Of a DNA stretch of 64,000 nt, positions 1-12,722 are shown piece after piece. The translations under genes and the position numbers were made by a program. Origin of the DNA: Paratinospora sagittata (lineage: Eukaryota; Streptophyta; Magnoliopsida; Ranunculales; Menispermaceae); the NCBI GenBank assembly GCA_035771175.1, contig CM069594.1:13859670-13923669 (forward strand), written 5' to 3'. Under the pieces are notes generated by a model, which worked only from the letters and a program-made list of their open reading frames with translations, made no database searches and had not been told where the DNA came from. Positions within the stretch are counted from its first letter, which is position 1. Every line of letters starts with the position of its first letter.

Positions 1-1151
1 CTCATTCTCTGATTTTCAAAAATACAACACGCACGATTTTTGTAAGTTAGATTAAGCTTTCCAAAGAGTTTTTCAAGAGAAGAAAGTAATGATTCTTGCA
101 TTTGCCAAAACAAGCTTCGAATTGAATCAAAATTGCAATCTGTCTTGATGATAACGTCATTGTTGAGCAAGTTCTTCATTTTATCCCTTTTGTGCTTAGA
201 TTTGCAGAGGGTATCCATTGTTTTAAACTGTAAGTATATGAAGTGGTCTCGGTATGATAACACATCAAAAAAGAACACAACACCTGTATTGCATCAAGAA
301 CACATCAAACAATAGCTTTCGAAGTCTACAAAGATCAAGCTCGAAGAACGAAAACATATCTCATGTCTAATGCATTAGTTTGATCTTTGGTGTGTAGGGT
401 AACCTCTCGATCAAAGTCAGCACTAAAACTCTGAAAGTTGCAAAGTTTTCAAAATCACTTCGATATAGTATTTCATTTTGAAAAAATATTTTCCGTAAGG
501 TTTTAATCATAATTTCAACGAGTTTTGAATTATTTAAAAGTGTTTTGAGTCAATGGAATGGTTCTTGAGTGTCAAAATATTAATTTTTCAAAAATAAGGC
601 TATCCAGCAATTTGCCAAAATTCTCGAGAAGGCACTAACGCACTATCAGTGTTGATAGCACGTTGATAGGGTTCTATAATAAGACATTTGTTTTTTCTTC
701 AAAATTGTCTATAGCGCGCTATCCCCTTTGATGACTCGCTATAAAGCTGTTCCCTTAATCTTTTCATTTTTAGTAAAATGGGCAATAGCGCGCTATAGGC
801 CTTGATAACACGGTATCGGAAAGTCTAAAAAACTCAAGCTCTCTAGTTTGTGTATATCGACCTGCTATCTGTCAATAGAGAACATGATACACAACCAAAT
901 AGCACTCTATCCACGTCTGACAACAAAATCAGATATCTAACGAGAAAAATTTGGGCACTTCTGCTTGCTCGATTTTTCTATTCCTTACACAGTTTTGCCA
1001 GGTTATCTTAATTGAAATATGCTCTACGAACACCTAGATGATTCCCTTTGTCTCGCACGCCCAAAACAACTTTAGATTAAACAATGTTTTGAATTCAAAT
1101 CATTTTGTACTCACTTGCTCTTTAACCTGCAACTTCTATTTTTATAAAACA
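1..1151 (+). repeat. Satellite monomer 1 (1151 bp), divergent
   Basis: The most divergent copy in the window. It has a single GGGTA and full-length GTGCTTAGATTTG. Private changes include ATTAAGCTTTCC, GATAACACATC (1 bp short), TTTCTTCAAAATTG, CTGTTCCCTTAATC, GATATCTAACG (2 bp short) and CTACGAACACC. With monomer 2 it shares GTTTGTGTATATCG, where all other copies have GTATATATCG. Confidence 0.95.
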
Positions 1152-2305
1152 CTCATTCTCTGATTTTCAAAAATACAACAAGCACGATTCTTGTAAGTTA
1201 GATTGAGCTTTCCAAAGAGTTTTTCAAGAAGAGAAAGTAATGATTCTTGCATTTGCCAAAACAAGCTTCGAATTGAATCAAAATTGGAATCTGTCTTGAT
1301 GATAACGTCATTGTTGAGCAAGTTCTTCATTTTATCACTTTTGTGCTTAGATTTGCAGAGGGTATCCATTGTTTTAAACTGTGAGTATATGAAGTGGTCT
1401 CGGTAAGATAACAACATCAAAAAAGAACACAACACCTGTATTGCATCAAGAACACATCAAACAATAGCTTTCGAAGTCTACAAAGATCAAGCTCGAAGAA
1501 CGAAGACATATCTCATGTCTAATGCATTAGTTTGATCTTTGGTGTGTAGGGTAACCTCTCGATCAAACTCAGCACTAAAACTCTGAAAATTGCAAAGTCT
1601 TCAAGATCACTTCGATATAGTATTTCATTTTGAAAAAATGTTTTCCGTAAGGTTTTAATCATAATTTCAACGAGTTTTGAATTATTTAAAAGTGTTTTGA
1701 GTCAATGGAATGGTTCTTGAGTGTCAAAATATTAATTTTTCAAAAATAAGGCTATCCAGCAATTTGCCAAAATTCTCGAGAAGGCACTAGCGCACTATCA
1801 GTGTTGATAGCACGTTGATAGGGTTCTATAATAAGACATTTGTTTTTTCTGGAAAATTGTCTATAGCGCGCTATCCCGTTTGATGACTCGCTATAAAGCT
1901 GTTGTCTTAATCTTTTCATTTTTAGTAAAATGGGCAATAGCGCGCTATAGGCCTTGATAACACGGTATCAGAAAGTCTAAAAAACTCAAGCTCCTTAGTT
2001 TGTGTATATCGACCTGCTATCTGTCAATAGAGAACATGATACACAACCAAATAGCACTCTATCCACGTCTGTGAACAAAATCAGATATTTCTAACGAGAA
2101 AAATTTGGGCACTTCTGCTTGCTCGATTTTTCTATTCCTTACACAGTTTTGCCAGGTTATCTTAATTGAAATATGCTCTACTAACACCTAGATGATTCCC
2201 TTTGTCTCGCACGCCCAAAACAACTTTAGATTAAACAATGTTTTGAATTCAAATCATTTTGTACTCACTTGCTCTTTAACCTGCAACTTCTATTTTTATA
2301 AAACA
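1152..2305 (+). repeat. Satellite monomer 2 (1154 bp), divergent
   Basis: Carries private CAACAAGCACGATTC, TCAAGAAGAGAAAG, TATCACTTTTG, CCCGTTTGATG and TTGTCTTAATC. It shares ATTGGAATCTG with monomer 14. It has a single GGGTA, AAGTCTTCAAGATCAC and GGCTATCC, so it is B-like but with GTGTCAAAAT as in class A. Confidence 0.95.
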
Positions 2306-3460
2306 CTCATTCTCTGATTTTCAAAAATACAACACGCACGATTTTTGTAAGTTAGATTGAGCTTTCAAAAGAGTTTTTCAAGAGAAGAAAGTAATGATTC
2401 TTGCATTTGCCAAAACAAGCTTCGAATTGAATCAAAATTGCAATCTGTCTTGATGATAACGTCATTGTTGAGCAAGTTCTTCATTTTATCCCTTTTGTGC
2501 TTAGATTTGCAGAGGGTATCCATTGTTTTAAACTGTGAGTATATGAAGTGGTCTCGGTAAGATAACAACATCAAAAAAGAACACAACACCTGTATTGCAT
2601 CAAGAACACATCAAACAATAGCTTTCGAAGTCTACAAAGATCAAGCTCGAAGAACGAAGACATATCTCATGTCTAATGCATTAGTTTGATCTTTGGTGTG
2701 TAGGGTAACCTCTCGATCAAACTCAGCACTAAAACTCTGAAAATTGCAAAGTCTTCAAGATCACTTCGATATAGTATTTCATTTTGAAAAAATATTTTCC
2801 GTAAGGTTTTAATCATAATTTCAACGAGTTTTGAATTATTTAAAAGTGTTTTGAGTCAATGGAATGGTTCTTGAGTGTTAAAATATTAATTTTTTCAAAA
2901 ATAAGGCTATCCAGCAATTTGCCAAAATTCTCGAGAAGGCACTAGCGCACTATTAGTGTTGATAGCACGTTGATAGGGTTCCATAATAAGACATTTGTTT
3001 TTTCTGGAAAATTGTCTATAGCGCGCTATCCCCTTTGATGACTCGCTATAAAGCTGTTGCCTTAATCTTTTCATTTTTAGTAAAATGGGCAATAGCGCGC
3101 TATAGGCCTTGATAACACGGTATCGGAAAGTCTAAAAAACTCAAGCTCTCTAGTTTGTATATATCGACCTGCTATCTGTCAATAGAGAACATGATACACA
3201 ACCAAATAGCACTCTATCCACGTCTGAGAACAAAATCAGATATTTCTAACGAGAAAAATTTGGGCACTTCTGCTTGCTCGATTTTTCTATGCCTTACACA
3301 GTTTTGCCAGGTTATCTTAATTGAAATATGCTCTACTAACACCTAGATGATTCCCTTTGTCTCGCACGCCCAAAACAACTTTAGATTAAACAATGTTTTG
3401 AATTCAAATCATTTTGTACTCACTTGCTCTTTAACCTGCAACTTCTATTTTTATAAAACA
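2306..3460 (+). repeat. Satellite monomer 3 (1155 bp), full-length class B
   Basis: Typical early class B: GAGCTTTCAAAAG, ATCCCTTTTG, AAAAGAACAC, single GGGTA, AAGATCAC, ATATTTTCCG, GTGTTAAAAT with the longer T run, GGCTATCC and TTCCATAATAAG. A private C-to-T gives ACTATTAGTG. Confidence 0.95.
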
Positions 3461-4619
3461 CTCATTCTCTGATTTTCAAAAATACAACACGCACGATTTT
3501 TGTAAGTTAGATTGAGCTTTCCAAAGAGTTTTTCAAGAGAAGAAAGTAATGATTCTTGCATTTGCCAAAACAAGCTTCGAATTGAATCAAAATTGCAATC
3601 TGTCTTGATGATAACGTCATTGTTGAGCAAGTTCTTCATTTTATCCATTTTGTGCTTTGATTTGCAGAGGGTTTCCATTGTTTTAACTTGTAAGTATACG
3701 AAGTGGTCTCGGTAAGATAACAACATCAAAAAATAACACAACACCTGTATTGCATCAAGAACACATCAAACAATAGCTTTCGAAGTCTCCAAAGATCAAG
3801 CTCGAAGAACGAAGACATATCTCATGTCTAATGCATTAGTTTGATCTTTGGTGTGTAGGGTAGGGTAACCTCTCGACCAAACTCAGCACTAAAACTCTGA
3901 AAATTGCAAAGTTTTCAAAATCACTTCGATATAGTATTTCATTTTGAAAAAATGTTTTCCGTAAGGTTTTAATCATAATTTCAACGAGTTTTGAATTATT
4001 TAAAAGTGTTTTGAGTCAATGGAATGGTTCTTGAGTGTCAAAATATTAATTTTTCAAAAATAAGGCTTTCCAGCAATTTGCCAAAATTCTCGAGAAGGCA
4101 CTAGCGCACTATCAGTGTTGATAGCACGTTGATAGGGTTCTATAATAAGACATTTGTTTTTTCTGGAAAATTGTCTATAGCGCGCTATCCCCTTTGATGA
4201 CTCGCTATAAAGCTGTTGCCTTAATCTTTTCATTTTTAGTAAAATGGGCAATAGCGCGCTATAGGCCTTGATAACACGGTATCGGAAAGTCTAAAAAACT
4301 CAAGCTCTTTAGTTTGTATATATCGACCTGCTATCTGTCAATAGAGAACATGATACACAACCAAATAGCACTCTATCCACGTCTGTGAACAAAATCAGAT
4401 ATTTCTAACGAGAAAAATTTGGGCACTTCTGCTTGCTCGATTTTTCTATTCCTTACACAGTTTTGCCAGGTTATCTTAATTGAAATATGCTCTACTAACA
4501 CCTAGATGATTCCCTTTGTCTCGCACGCCCAAAACAACTTTAGATTAAAGAATGTTTTGAATTCAAATCATTTTGTACTCACTTGCTCTTTAACCTGCAA
4601 CTTCTATTTTTATAAAACA
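3461..4619 (+). repeat. Satellite monomer 4 (1159 bp), class A1
   Basis: First class A1 copy: ATCCATTTTG, GGGTTTCC, TTAACTTGTAAGTATACG, AAAATAACAC, doubled GGGTA, GGCTTTCC. Private: TGCTTTGATTTG, TCTCCAAAG, ATTAAAGAATG. Its 3' half has CTGTGAACAAA and CTATTCC. Confidence 0.95.
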
Positions 4620-5774
4620 CTCATTCTCTGATTTTCAAAAATACAACACGCACGATTTTTGTAAGTTAGATTGAGCTTTCAAAAGAGTTTTTCAAGAGAA
4701 GAAAGTAATGATTCTTGCATTTGCCAAAACAAGCTTCGAATTGAATCAAAATTGCAATCTGTCTTGATGATAACGTCATTGTTGAGCAAGTTCTTCATTT
4801 TATCCCTTTTGTGCTTAGATTTGCAGAGGGTATCCATTGTTTTAAACTGTGAGTATATGAAGTGGTCTCGGTAAGATAACAACATCAAAAAAGAACACAA
4901 CACCAGTATTGCATCAAGAACACATCAAACAATAGCTTTCGAAGTCTACAAAGATCAAGCTCGAAGAACGAAGACATATCTCATGTCTAATGCATTAGTT
5001 TGATCTTTGGTGTGTAGGGTAACCTCTCGATCAAACTCAGCACTAAAACTCTGAAAATTGCAAAGTCTTCAAGATCACTTCGATATAGTATTTCATTTTG
5101 AAAAAATATTTTCCGTAAGGTTTTAATCATAATTTCAACGAGTTTTGAATTATTTAAAAGTGTTTTGAGTCAATGGAATGGTTCTTGAGTGTTAAAATAT
5201 TAATTTTTTCAAAAATAAGGCTATCCAGCAATTTGCCAAAATTCTCGAGAAGGCACTAGCGCACTATCAGTGTTGATAGCACGTTGATAGGGTTCCATAA
5301 TAAGACATTTGTTTTTTCTGGAAAATTGTCTATAGCGCGCTATCCCCTTTGATGACTCGCTATAAAGCTGTTGCCTTAATCTTTTCATTTTTAGTAAAAT
5401 GGGCAATAGCGCGCTATAGGCCTTGATAACACGGTATCGGAAAGTCTAAAAAACTCAAGCTCTCTAGTTTGTATATATCGACCTGCTATCTGTCAATAGA
5501 GAACATGATACACAACCAAATAGCACTCTATCCACGTCTGAGAACAAAATCAGATATTTCTAACGAGAAAAATTTGGGCACTTCTGCTTGCTCGATTTTT
5601 CTATGCCTTACACAGTTTTGCCAGGTTATCTTAATTGAAATATGCTCTACTAACACCTAGATGATTCCCTTTGTCTCGCACGCCCAAAACAACTTTAGAT
5701 TAAACAATGTTTTGAATTCAAATCATTTTGTACTCACTTGCTCTTTAACATGCAACTTCTATTTTTATAAAACA
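4620..5774 (+). repeat. Satellite monomer 5 (1155 bp), full-length class B
   Basis: Near copy of monomer 3 (offset 2314). Differences seen: ACACCAGTATTG, ACTATCAGTG and AACATGCAAC at its 3' end. Confidence 0.95.
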
Positions 5775-6933
5775 CTCATTCTCTGATTTTCAAAAATACA
5801 ACACGCACGATTTTTGTAAGTTAGATTGAGCTTTCCAAAGAGTTTTTCAAGAGAAGAAAGTAATGATTCTTGCATTTGCCAAAACAAGCTTCGAATTGAA
5901 TCAAAATTGCAATCTGTCTTGATGATAACGTCATTGTTGAGCAAGTTCTTCATTTTATCCATTTTGTGCTTAGATTTGCAGAGGGTTTCCATTGTTTTAA
6001 CTTGTAAGTATACGAAGTGGTCTCGGTAAGATAACAACATCAAAAAATAACACAACACCTGTATTGCATCAAGAACACATCAAACAATAGCTTTCGAAGT
6101 CTACAAAGATCAAGCTCGAAGAACGAAGACATATCTCATGTCTAATGCATTAGTTTGATCTTTGGTGTGTAGGGTAGGGTAACCTCTCGACCAAACTCAG
6201 CACTAAAACTCTGAAAATTGCAAAGTTTTCAAAATCACTTCGATATAGTATTTCATTTTGAAAAAATGTTTTCCGTAAGGTTTTAATCATAATTTCAACG
6301 AGTTTTGAATTATTTAAAAGTGTTTTGAGTCAATGGAATGGTTCTTGAGTGTCAAAATATTAATTTTTCAAAAATAAGGCTTTCCAGCAATTTGCCAAAA
6401 TTCTCGAGAAGGCACTAGCGCACTATCAGTGTTGATAGCACGTTGATAGGGTTCTATAATAAGACATTTGTTTTTTCTGGAAAATTGTCTATAGCGCGCT
6501 ATCCCCTTTGATGACTCGCTATAAAGCTGTTGCCTTAATCTTTTCATTTTTAGTAAAATGGGCAATAGCGCGCTATAGGCCTTGATAACACGGTATCGGA
6601 AAGTCTAAAAAACTCAAGCTCTTTAGTTTGTATATATCGACCTGCTATCTGTCAATAGAGAACATGATACACAACCAAATAGCACTCTATCCACGTCTGT
6701 GAACAAAATCAGATATTTCTAACGAGAAAAATTTGGGCACTTCTGCTTGCTCGATTTTTCTATTCCTTACACAGTTTTGCCAGGTTATCTTAATTGAAAT
6801 ATGCTCTACTAACACCTAGATGATTCCCTTTGTCTCGCACGCCCAAAACAACTTTAGATTAAACAATGTTTTGAATTCAAATCATTTTGTACTCACTTGC
6901 TCTTTAACCTGCAACTTCTATTTTTATAAAACA
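5775..6933 (+). repeat. Satellite monomer 6 (1159 bp), class A1
   Basis: Near copy of monomer 4 without its private substitutions. Shares CTCTTTAGTTTG and CTGTGAACAAA with monomers 4 and 9. Confidence 0.95.
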
Positions 6934-8089
6934 CTCATTCTCTGATTTTCAAAAATACAACACGCACGATTTTTGTAAGTTAGATTGAGCTTTCAAAAGA
7001 GTTTTATCAAGAGAAGAAAGTAATGATTCTTGCATTTGCCAAAACAAGCTTCGAATTGAATCAAAATTGCAATCTGTCTTGATGATAACGTCATTGTTGA
7101 GCAAGTTCTTCATTTTATCCCTTTTGTGCTTAGATTTGCAGAGGGTATCCATTGTTTTAAACTGTGAGTATATGAAGTGGTCTCGGTAAGATAACAACAT
7201 CAAAAAAGAACACAACACCTGTATTGCATCAAGAACACATCAAACAATAGCTTTCGAAGTCTACAAAGATCAAGCTCGAAGAACGAAGACATATCTCATG
7301 TCTAATGCATTAGTTTGATCTTTGGTGTGTAGGGTAACCTCTCGATCAAACTCAGCACTAAAACTCTGAAAATTGCAAAGTCTTCAAGATCACTTCGATA
7401 TAGTATTTCATTTTGAAAAAATATTTTCCGTAAGGTTTTAATCATAATTTCAACGAGTTTTGAATTATTTAAAAGTGTTTTGAGTCAATGGAATGGTTCT
7501 TGAGTGTTAAAATATTAATTTTTTCAAAAATAAGTCTATCCAGCAATTTGCCAAAATTCTCGAGAAGGCACTAGCGCACTATCAGTGTTGATAGCACGTT
7601 GATAGGGTTCCATAATAAGACATTTGTTTTTTCTGGAAAATTGTCTATAGCGCGCTATCCCCTTTGATGACTCGCTATAAAGCTGTTGCCTTAATCTTTT
7701 CATTTTTAGTAAAATGGGCAATAGCGCGCTATAGGCCTTGATAACACGGTATCGGAAAGTCTAAAAAACTCAAGCTCTCTAGTTTGTATATATCGACCTG
7801 CTATCTGTCAATAGAGAACATGATACACAACCAAATAGCACTCTATCCACGTCTGAGAACAAAATCAGATATTTCTAACGAGAAAAATTTGGGCACTTCT
7901 GCTTGCTCGATTTTTCTATGCCTTACACAGTTTTGCCAGGTTATCTTAATTGAAATATGCTCTACTAACACCTAGATGATTCCCTTTGTCTCGCACGCCC
8001 AAAACAACTTTAGATTAAACAATGTTTTGAATTCAAATCATTTTGTACTCACTTGCTCTTTAACCTGCAACTTCTATTTTTATAAAACA
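6934..8089 (+). repeat. Satellite monomer 7 (1156 bp), full-length class B
   Basis: Class B with an extra base in GAGTTTTATCAAG and with AATAAGTCTATCC. Both marks recur only in monomer 10, tying the two together by duplication. Confidence 0.95.
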
Positions 8090-9248
8090 CTCATTCTCTG
8101 ATTTTCAAAAATACAACACGCACGATTTTTGTAAGTTAGATTGAGCTTTCCAAAGAGTTTTTCAAGAGAAGAAAGTAATGATTCTTGCATTTGCCAAAAC
8201 AAGCTTCGAATTGAATCAAAATTGCAATCTGTCTTGATGATAACGTCATTGTTGAGCAAGTTCTTCATTTTATCCATTTTGTGCTTAGATTTGCAGAGGG
8301 TTTCCATTGTTTTAACTTGTAAGTATACGAAGTGGTCTCGGTAAGATAACAACATCAAAAAATAACACAACACCTGTATTGCATCAAGAACACATCAAAC
8401 AATAGCTTTCGAAGTCTACAAAGATCAAGCTCGAAGAACGAAGACATATCTCATGTCTAATGCATTAGTTTGATCTTTGGTGTGTAGGGTAGGGTAACCT
8501 CTCGACCAAACTCAGCACTAAAACTCTGAAAATTGCAAAGTTTTCAAAATCACTTCGATATAGTATTTCATTTTGAAAAAATGTTTTTCGTAAGGTTTTA
8601 ATCATAATTTCAACGAGTTTTGAATTATTTAAAAGTGTTTTGAGTCAATGGAATGGTTCTTGAGTGTCAAAATATTAATTTTTCAAAAATAAGGCTTTCC
8701 AGCAATTTGCCAAAATTCTCGAGAAGGCACTAGCGCACTATCAGTGTTGATAGCACGTTGATAGGGTTCTACAATAAGACATTTGTTTTTTCTGGAAAAT
8801 TGTCTATAGCGCGCTATCCCCTTTGATGACTCGCTATAAAGCTGTTGCCTTAATCTTTTCATTTTTAGTAAAATGGGCAATAGCGCGCTATAGGCCTTGA
8901 TAACACGGTATCGGAAAGTCTAAAAAACTCAAGCTCTCTAGTTTGTATATATCGACCTGCTATCTGTCAATAGAGAACATGATACACAACCAAATAGCAC
9001 TCTATCCACGTCTGAGAACAAAATCAGATATTTCTAACGAGAAAAATTTGGGCACTTCTGCTTGCTCGATTTTTCTATGCCTTACACAGTTTTGCCAGGT
9101 TATCTTAATTGAAATATGCTCTACTAACACCTAGATGATTCCCTTTGTCTCGCACGCCCAAAACAACTTTAGATTAAACAATGTTTTGAATTCAAATCAT
9201 TTTGTACTCACTTGCTCTTTAACATGCAACTTCTATTTTTATAAAACA
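8090..9248 (+). repeat. Satellite monomer 8 (1159 bp), class A1
   Basis: Class A1 with TGTTTTTCG and TTCTACAATAAG (both shared with monomer 11). Its 3' part resembles monomer 5: CTGAGAAC, CTATGCC, AACATGCAAC. Confidence 0.95.
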
Positions 9249-10407
9249 CTCATTCTCTGATTTTCAAAAATACAACACGCACGATTTTTGTAAGTTAGAT
9301 TGAGCTTTCCAAAGAGTTTTTCAAGAGAAGAAAGTAATGATTCTTGCATTTGCCAAAACAAGCTTCGAATTGAATCAAAATTGCAATCTGTCTTGATGAT
9401 AACGTCATTGTTGAGCAAGTTCTTCATTTTATCCATTTTGTGCTTAGATTTGCAGAGGGTTTCCATTGTTTTAACTTGTAAGTATACGAAGTGGTCTCGG
9501 TAAGATAACAACATCAAAAAATAACACAACACCTGTATTGCATCAAGAACACATCAAACAATAGCTTTCGAAGTCTACAAAGATCAAGCTCGAAGAACGA
9601 AGACATATCTCATGTCTAATGCATTAGTTTGATCTTTGGTGTGTAGGGTAGGGTAACCTCTCGACCAAACTCAGCACTAAAACTCTGAAAATTGCAAAGT
9701 TTTCAAAATCACTTCGATATAGTATTTCATTTTGAAAAAATGTTTTCCGTAAGGTTTTAATCATAATTTCAACGAGTTTTGAATTATTTAAAAGTGTTTT
9801 GAGTCAATGGAATGGTTCTTGAGTGTCAAAATATTAATTTTTCAAAAATAAGGCTTTCCAGCAATTTGCCAAAATTCTCGAGAAGGCACTAGCGCACTAT
9901 CAGTGTTGATAGCACGTTGATAGGGTTCTATAATAAGACATTTGTTTTTTCTGGAAAATTGTCTATAGCGCGCTATCCCCTTTGATGACTCGCTATAAAG
10001 CTGTTGCCTTAATCTTTTCATTTTTAGTAAAATGGGCAATAGCGCGCTATAGGCCTTGATAACACGGTATCGGAAAGTCTAAAAAACTCAAGCTCTTTAG
10101 TTTGTATATATCGACCTGCTATCTGTCAATAGAGAACATGATACACAACCAAATAGCACTCTATCCACGTCTGTGAACAAAATCAGATATTTCTAACGAG
10201 AAAAATTTGGGCACTTCTGCTTGCTCGATTTTTCTATTCCTTACACAGTTTTGCCAGGTTATCTTAATTGAAATATGCTCTACTAACACCTAGATGATTC
10301 CCTTTGTCTCGCACGCCCAAAACAACTTTAGATTAAACAATGTTTTGAATTCAAATCATTTTGTACTCACTTGCTCTTTAACCTGCAACTTCTATTTTTA
10401 TAAAACA
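9249..10407 (+). repeat. Satellite monomer 9 (1159 bp), class A1
   Basis: Matches monomer 6 at offset 3474 with no difference found by eye, including CTCTTTAGTTTG and CTGTGAACAAA. Confidence 0.95.
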
Positions 10408-11563
10408 CTCATTCTCTGATTTTCAAAAATACAACACGCACGATTTTTGTAAGTTAGATTGAGCTTTCAAAAGAGTTTTATCAAGAGAAGAAAGTAATGA
10501 TTCTTGCATTTGCCAAAACAAGCTTCGAATTGAATCAAAATTGCAATCTGTCTTGATGATAACGTCATTGTTGAGCAAGTTCTTCATTTTATCCCTTTTG
10601 TGCTTAGATTTGCAGAGGGTATCCATTGTTTTAAACTGTGAGTATATGAAGTGGTCTCGGTAAGATAACAACATCAAAAAAGAACACAACACCTGTATTG
10701 CATCAAGAACACATCAAACAATAGCTTTCGAAGTCTACAAAGATCAAGCTCGAAGAACGAAGACATATCTCATGTCTAATGCATTAGTTTGATCTTTGGT
10801 GTGTAGGGTAACCTCTCGATCAAACTCAGCACTAAAACTCTGAAAATTGCAAAGTCTTCAAGATCACTTCGATATAGTATTTCATTTTGAAAAAATATTT
10901 TCCGTAAGGTTTTAATCATAATTTCAACGAGTTTTGAATTATTTAAAAGTGTTTTGAGTCAATGGAATGGTTCTTGAGTGTTAAAATATTAATTTTTTCA
11001 AAAATAAGTCTATCCAGCAATTTGCCAAAATTCTCGAGAAGGCACTAGCGCACTATCAGTGTTGATAGCACGTTGATAGGGTTCCATAATAAGACATTTG
11101 TTTTTTCTGGAAAATTGTCTATAGCGCGCTATCCCCTTTGATGACTCGCTATAAAGCTGTTGCCTTAATCTTTTCATTTTTAGTAAAATGGGCAATAGCG
11201 CGCTATAGGCCTTGATAACACGGTATCGGAAAGTCTAAAAAACTCAAGCTCTCTAGTTTGTATATATCGACCTGCTATCTGTCAATAGAGAACATGATAC
11301 ACAACCAAATAGCACTCTATCCACGTCTGAGAACAAAATCAGATATTTCTAACGAGAAAAATTTGGGCACTTCTGCTTGCTCGATTTTTCTATGCCTTAC
11401 ACAGTTTTGCCAGGTTATCTTAATTGAAATATGCTCTACTAACACCTAGATGATTCCCTTTGTCTCGCACGCCCAAAACAACTTTAGATTAAACAATGTT
11501 TTGAATTCAAATCATTTTGTACTCACTTGCTCTTTAACCTGCAACTTCTATTTTTATAAAACA
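10408..11563 (+). repeat. Satellite monomer 10 (1156 bp), full-length class B
   Basis: Matches monomer 7 at offset 3474, including GAGTTTTATCAAG and AATAAGTCTATCC. It is the last B copy with ATATTTTCCG and AAGATCAC together. Confidence 0.95.
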
Positions 11564-12722
11564 CTCATTCTCTGATTTTCAAAAATACAACACGCACGAT
11601 TTTTGTAAGTTAGATTGAGCTTTCCAAAGAGTTTTTCAAGAGAAGAAAGTAATGATTCTTGCATTTGCCAAAACAAGCTTCGAATTGAATCAAAATTGCA
11701 ATCTGTCTTGATGATAACGTCATTGTTGAGCAAGTTCTTCATTTTATCCATTTTGTGCTTAGATTTGCAGAGGGTTTCCATTGTTTTAACTTGTAAGTAT
11801 ACGAAGTGGTCTCGGTAAGATAACAACATCAAAAAATAACACAACACCTGTATTGCATCAAGAACACATCAAACAATAGCTTTCGAAGTCTACAAAGATC
11901 AAGCTCGAAGAACGAAGACATATCTCATGTCTAATGCATTAGTTTGATCTTTGGTGTGTAGGGTAGGGTAACCTCTCGACCAAACTCAGCACTAAAACTC
12001 TGAAAATTGCAAAGTTTTCAAAATCACTTCGATATAGTATTTCATTTTGAAAAAATGTTTTTCGTAAGGTTTTAATCATAATTTCAACGAGTTTTGAATT
12101 ATTTAAAAGTGTTTTGAGTCAATGGAATGGTTCTTGAGTGTCAAAATATTAATTTTTCAAAAATAAGGCTTTCCAGCAATTTGCCAAAATTCTCGAGAAG
12201 GCACTAGCGCACTATCAGTGTTGATAGCACGTTGATAGGGTTCTACAATAAGACATTTGTTTTTTCTGGAAAATTGTCTATAGCGCGCTATCCCCTTTGA
12301 TGACTCGCTATAAAGCTGTTGCCTTAATCTTTTCATTTTTAGTAAAATGGGCAATAGCGCGCTATAGGCCTTGATAACACGGTATCGGAAAGTCTAAAAA
12401 ACTCAAGCTCTCTAGTTTGTATATATCGACCTGCTATCTGTCAATAGAGAACATGATACACAACCAAATAGCACTCTATCCACGTCTGTGAACAAAATCA
12501 GATATTTCTCACGAGAAAAATGTGGGCACTTCTGCTTGCTCGATTTTTCTATTCCTTACACAGTTTTGCCAGGTTATCTTAATTGAAATATGCTCTACTA
12601 ACACCTAGATGATTCCCTTTGTCTCGCACGCCCAAAACAACTTTAGATTAAACAATGTTTTGAATTCAATTCATTTTGTACTCACTTGCTCTTTAACCTG
12701 CAACTTCTATTTTTATAAAACA
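11564..12722 (+). repeat. Satellite monomer 11 (1159 bp), class A1
   Basis: Matches monomer 8 until about 12484. It then switches to CTGTGAACAAA, TTCTCACGAG and AATGTGGGC, shared with monomers 12 and 13. Private GAATTCAATTCATT near 12662. Confidence 0.95.

Larger units (their letters stand above)
2306..6933 (+). repeat. Higher-order duplication, 2314-bp dimer (monomers 3-4 and 5-6)
   Basis: A B+A1 dimer at 2306-4619 is repeated at 4620-6933 with the same monomer lengths (1155 and 1159). I found about six substitutions between the copies: ACTATTAGTG, TGCTTTGATTTG, TCTCCAAAG, ACACCAGTATTG, ATTAAAGAATG and AACATGCAAC. Confidence 0.85.
5775..12484 (+). repeat. Higher-order duplication, period 3474 bp (monomers 6-8 and 9-11)
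   Basis: An A1+B+A1 trimer at 5775-9248 recurs from 9249. Rare marks recur at the same offset: GAGTTTTATCAAG, AATAAGTCTATCC, TTCTACAATAAG and CTCTTTAGTTTG. Homology appears perfect by eye up to about 12484, where monomer 11 switches to the CTGTGAAC and TTCTCACGAG variant. Confidence 0.85.

Noticed and set aside
1142..1435. 97-aa minus-strand open frame (and about 45 relatives) as a gene family
   Set aside because: It overlaps another open frame antisense, is truncated to about 62 aa in the 15 deletion-bearing monomers, shows no recognisable domain, and varies as freely as the rest of the repeat.
3155..3346. 63-aa plus-strand cysteine-containing frame as a secreted peptide
   Set aside because: It is present only because the repeat is present. 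It is lost in several monomers through CTGTGAAC or GTGTATATCG changes, with no conserved signal peptide or cysteine pattern I can defend.
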